Assembly (NCBI GenBank): GCA_023424865.1
Contig: JAFADM010000120.1
Span: 1-15,183 of the forward strand
Reading direction: 5' to 3'
DNA: 15,183 bases
Source: Bacillota bacterium
GTDB lineage: Bacteria > Bacillota_A > Clostridia > DSM-8532
In this document: piece after piece, positions 14,431 through 15,183 of the stretch
Layout: each line of letters begins with the position of its first letter
Numbering within the stretch: position 1 is the first letter of the stretch
Program-made: the position numbers and the translations under genes
The notes under the pieces: generated by a model
Seen by the model: the letters and a program-made list of their open reading frames with translations, nothing else
What the model was told of the DNA's origin: nothing
The model's database searches: none

Positions 14431-15183
14431 ACGATGAAAAACTGCTTGATAAGGTTACTGCCGAAGTGCTGCGGCTGCTGGAAGAAAAGCTGGGAAGAAA
14501 AGAGAATCCCCAACAGAATCCGGCCGGTGAGGTTGAGGTGGTCGGGTTTGCCCAATCCGGGGTCTCGGGAGATGAGTCCCTTAGCGATCTGACAGCGGTG
14601 GAAACCAAAAAACAGATTATGCTGGAGGGAGCACAAAATCCTGATGCTCTGGCTCAATTAAAACAGAGAACTCCTGCCCGAATCGGTCTGGGAAAGGCGG
14701 GGCCAAGGCTTGGCACCCGGGCTCAGATAACCTTCAGAGCCGACCATGCGGTGGCCATGGACGCGGTGTTCAGGGATGTAAACGAGGCTATCCTGGACGA
14801 GCTTCAATTGTTTTCCTTTCAAACCCTCTGCCAAAACAGGAATGAGCACCTGACCCGTCCGGATAAGGGGCGTCAGTTCTCACCTGAAAGTATACGGGAA
14901 ATGGCATCCAGATGCCGCCGAAACCCTCAGGTTCAGGTTTATCTCTCAGACGGGCTCAGCAGTCAGGCGGTGGATGCCAATGCAAGGGATATCCTGCCTG
15001 CCTTGCTGGATGGTTTGAAGGATTATGGAATAAGCACAGGCACGCCGTTCTTTGTGAAATTTGGCCGGGTTCCGGCCATGGATGTGGTTTCGGAAACCTT
15101 GGGCGCCGACGTGACCTGTGTGCTTATCGGGGAGAGGCCGGGGCTTGCCACGGCCAACAGCATGAGCGCCTATATTGCCTACC
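14427..15183 (+). CDS. eutC: Ethanolamine ammonia-lyase small subunit EutC, 3' end outside window
   Basis: The small subunit of ethanolamine ammonia-lyase, which with EutB binds adenosylcobalamin. Translation from the ATG at 14427, overlapping the eutB stop, gives 252 residues without a stop before the window ends; family members are about 295 aa, so roughly 40-50 residues are missing. Signatures are ARIGLGKAGPRLGTRAQITF (84-103) followed by RADHAVAMDAVF (104-115), VYLSDGLSSQAVDAN (171-185), and FFVKFGRVPAMDVVSETLGA (208-227) followed by LIGERPGLATANSMSAYIAY (233-252). The first ~65 residues, acidic and Gln/Asn-containing, are a typically variable N-terminal tail; such tails can target enzyme to Eut microcompartments. 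Confidence 0.96.
   Translation, partial: MNDEKLLDKVTAEVLRLLEEKLGRKENPQQNPAGEVEVVGFAQSGVSGDESLSDLTAVETKKQIMLEGAQNPDALAQLKQRTPARIGLGKAGPRLGTRAQITFRADHAVAMDAVFRDVNEAILDELQLFSFQTLCQNRNEHLTRPDKGRQFSPESIREMASRCRRNPQVQVYLSDGLSSQAVDANARDILPALLDGLKDYGISTGTPFFVKFGRVPAMDVVSETLGADVTCVLIGERPGLATANSMSAYIAY

Overview
The window looks like chromosomal DNA of a Gram-positive, probably anaerobic bacterium of the class Clostridia. The reasons are strong GGAGG-type ribosome sites, an S-layer-homology (SLH) exported protein, a TsaB-RimI fusion, a Lon-like protease of the AAA_32 type, and an ethanolamine ammonia-lyase operon preceded by an ANTAR-type RNA leader of the kind known from Firmicutes. The genus cannot be fixed from the sequence. 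No phage, IS, CRISPR or rRNA/tRNA gene was seen.

Layout. (1) 36-1910 (+): exported SLH-domain protein with a large C-terminal part that I do not recognise. (2) 2019-3364 (-): a SAM-dependent methyltransferase and, upstream of it, the frameshifted remains of a BtrH-N-like gene. (3) 3494-7131 (+): a metal-dependent amidohydrolase with its own promoter, then a tightly packed t6A/N-acetylation block. That block is tsaE, a fused tsaB-rimI, and a 256-aa gene overlapping tsaB-rimI by 4 bp whose sequence resembles helix-hairpin-helix (HhH-GPD) DNA glycosylases. A 40-bp tandem duplication carrying the ribosome site sits just before tsaE. (4) 7230-8726 (+): an M32 metallocarboxypeptidase with an extended -10 promoter. 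(5) 8853-11261 (+): a Lon-like ATP-dependent protease, closed by a hairpin terminator. (6) 11403-15183 (+): the eut operon, with promoter, structured leader, eutA, eutB and the first 252 codons of eutC, cut by the window end.

How the genes work together. EutB and EutC form adenosylcobalamin-dependent ethanolamine ammonia-lyase (ethanolamine to acetaldehyde and ammonia), and EutA reactivates the enzyme when its cofactor is damaged. The leader before eutA contains two short hairpins that can compete with a terminator hairpin, the architecture used by the EutV antiterminator. The eutV/eutW regulator genes themselves are not in this window. TsaE and TsaB act in the threonylcarbamoyl-A37 modification of tRNA. 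The remaining partner TsaD is not in this cluster.

Best points for follow-up: the ANTAR leader, the glycosylase-like gene in the t6A operon, the duplicated ribosome-site segment before tsaE, and the decayed BtrH-like gene.
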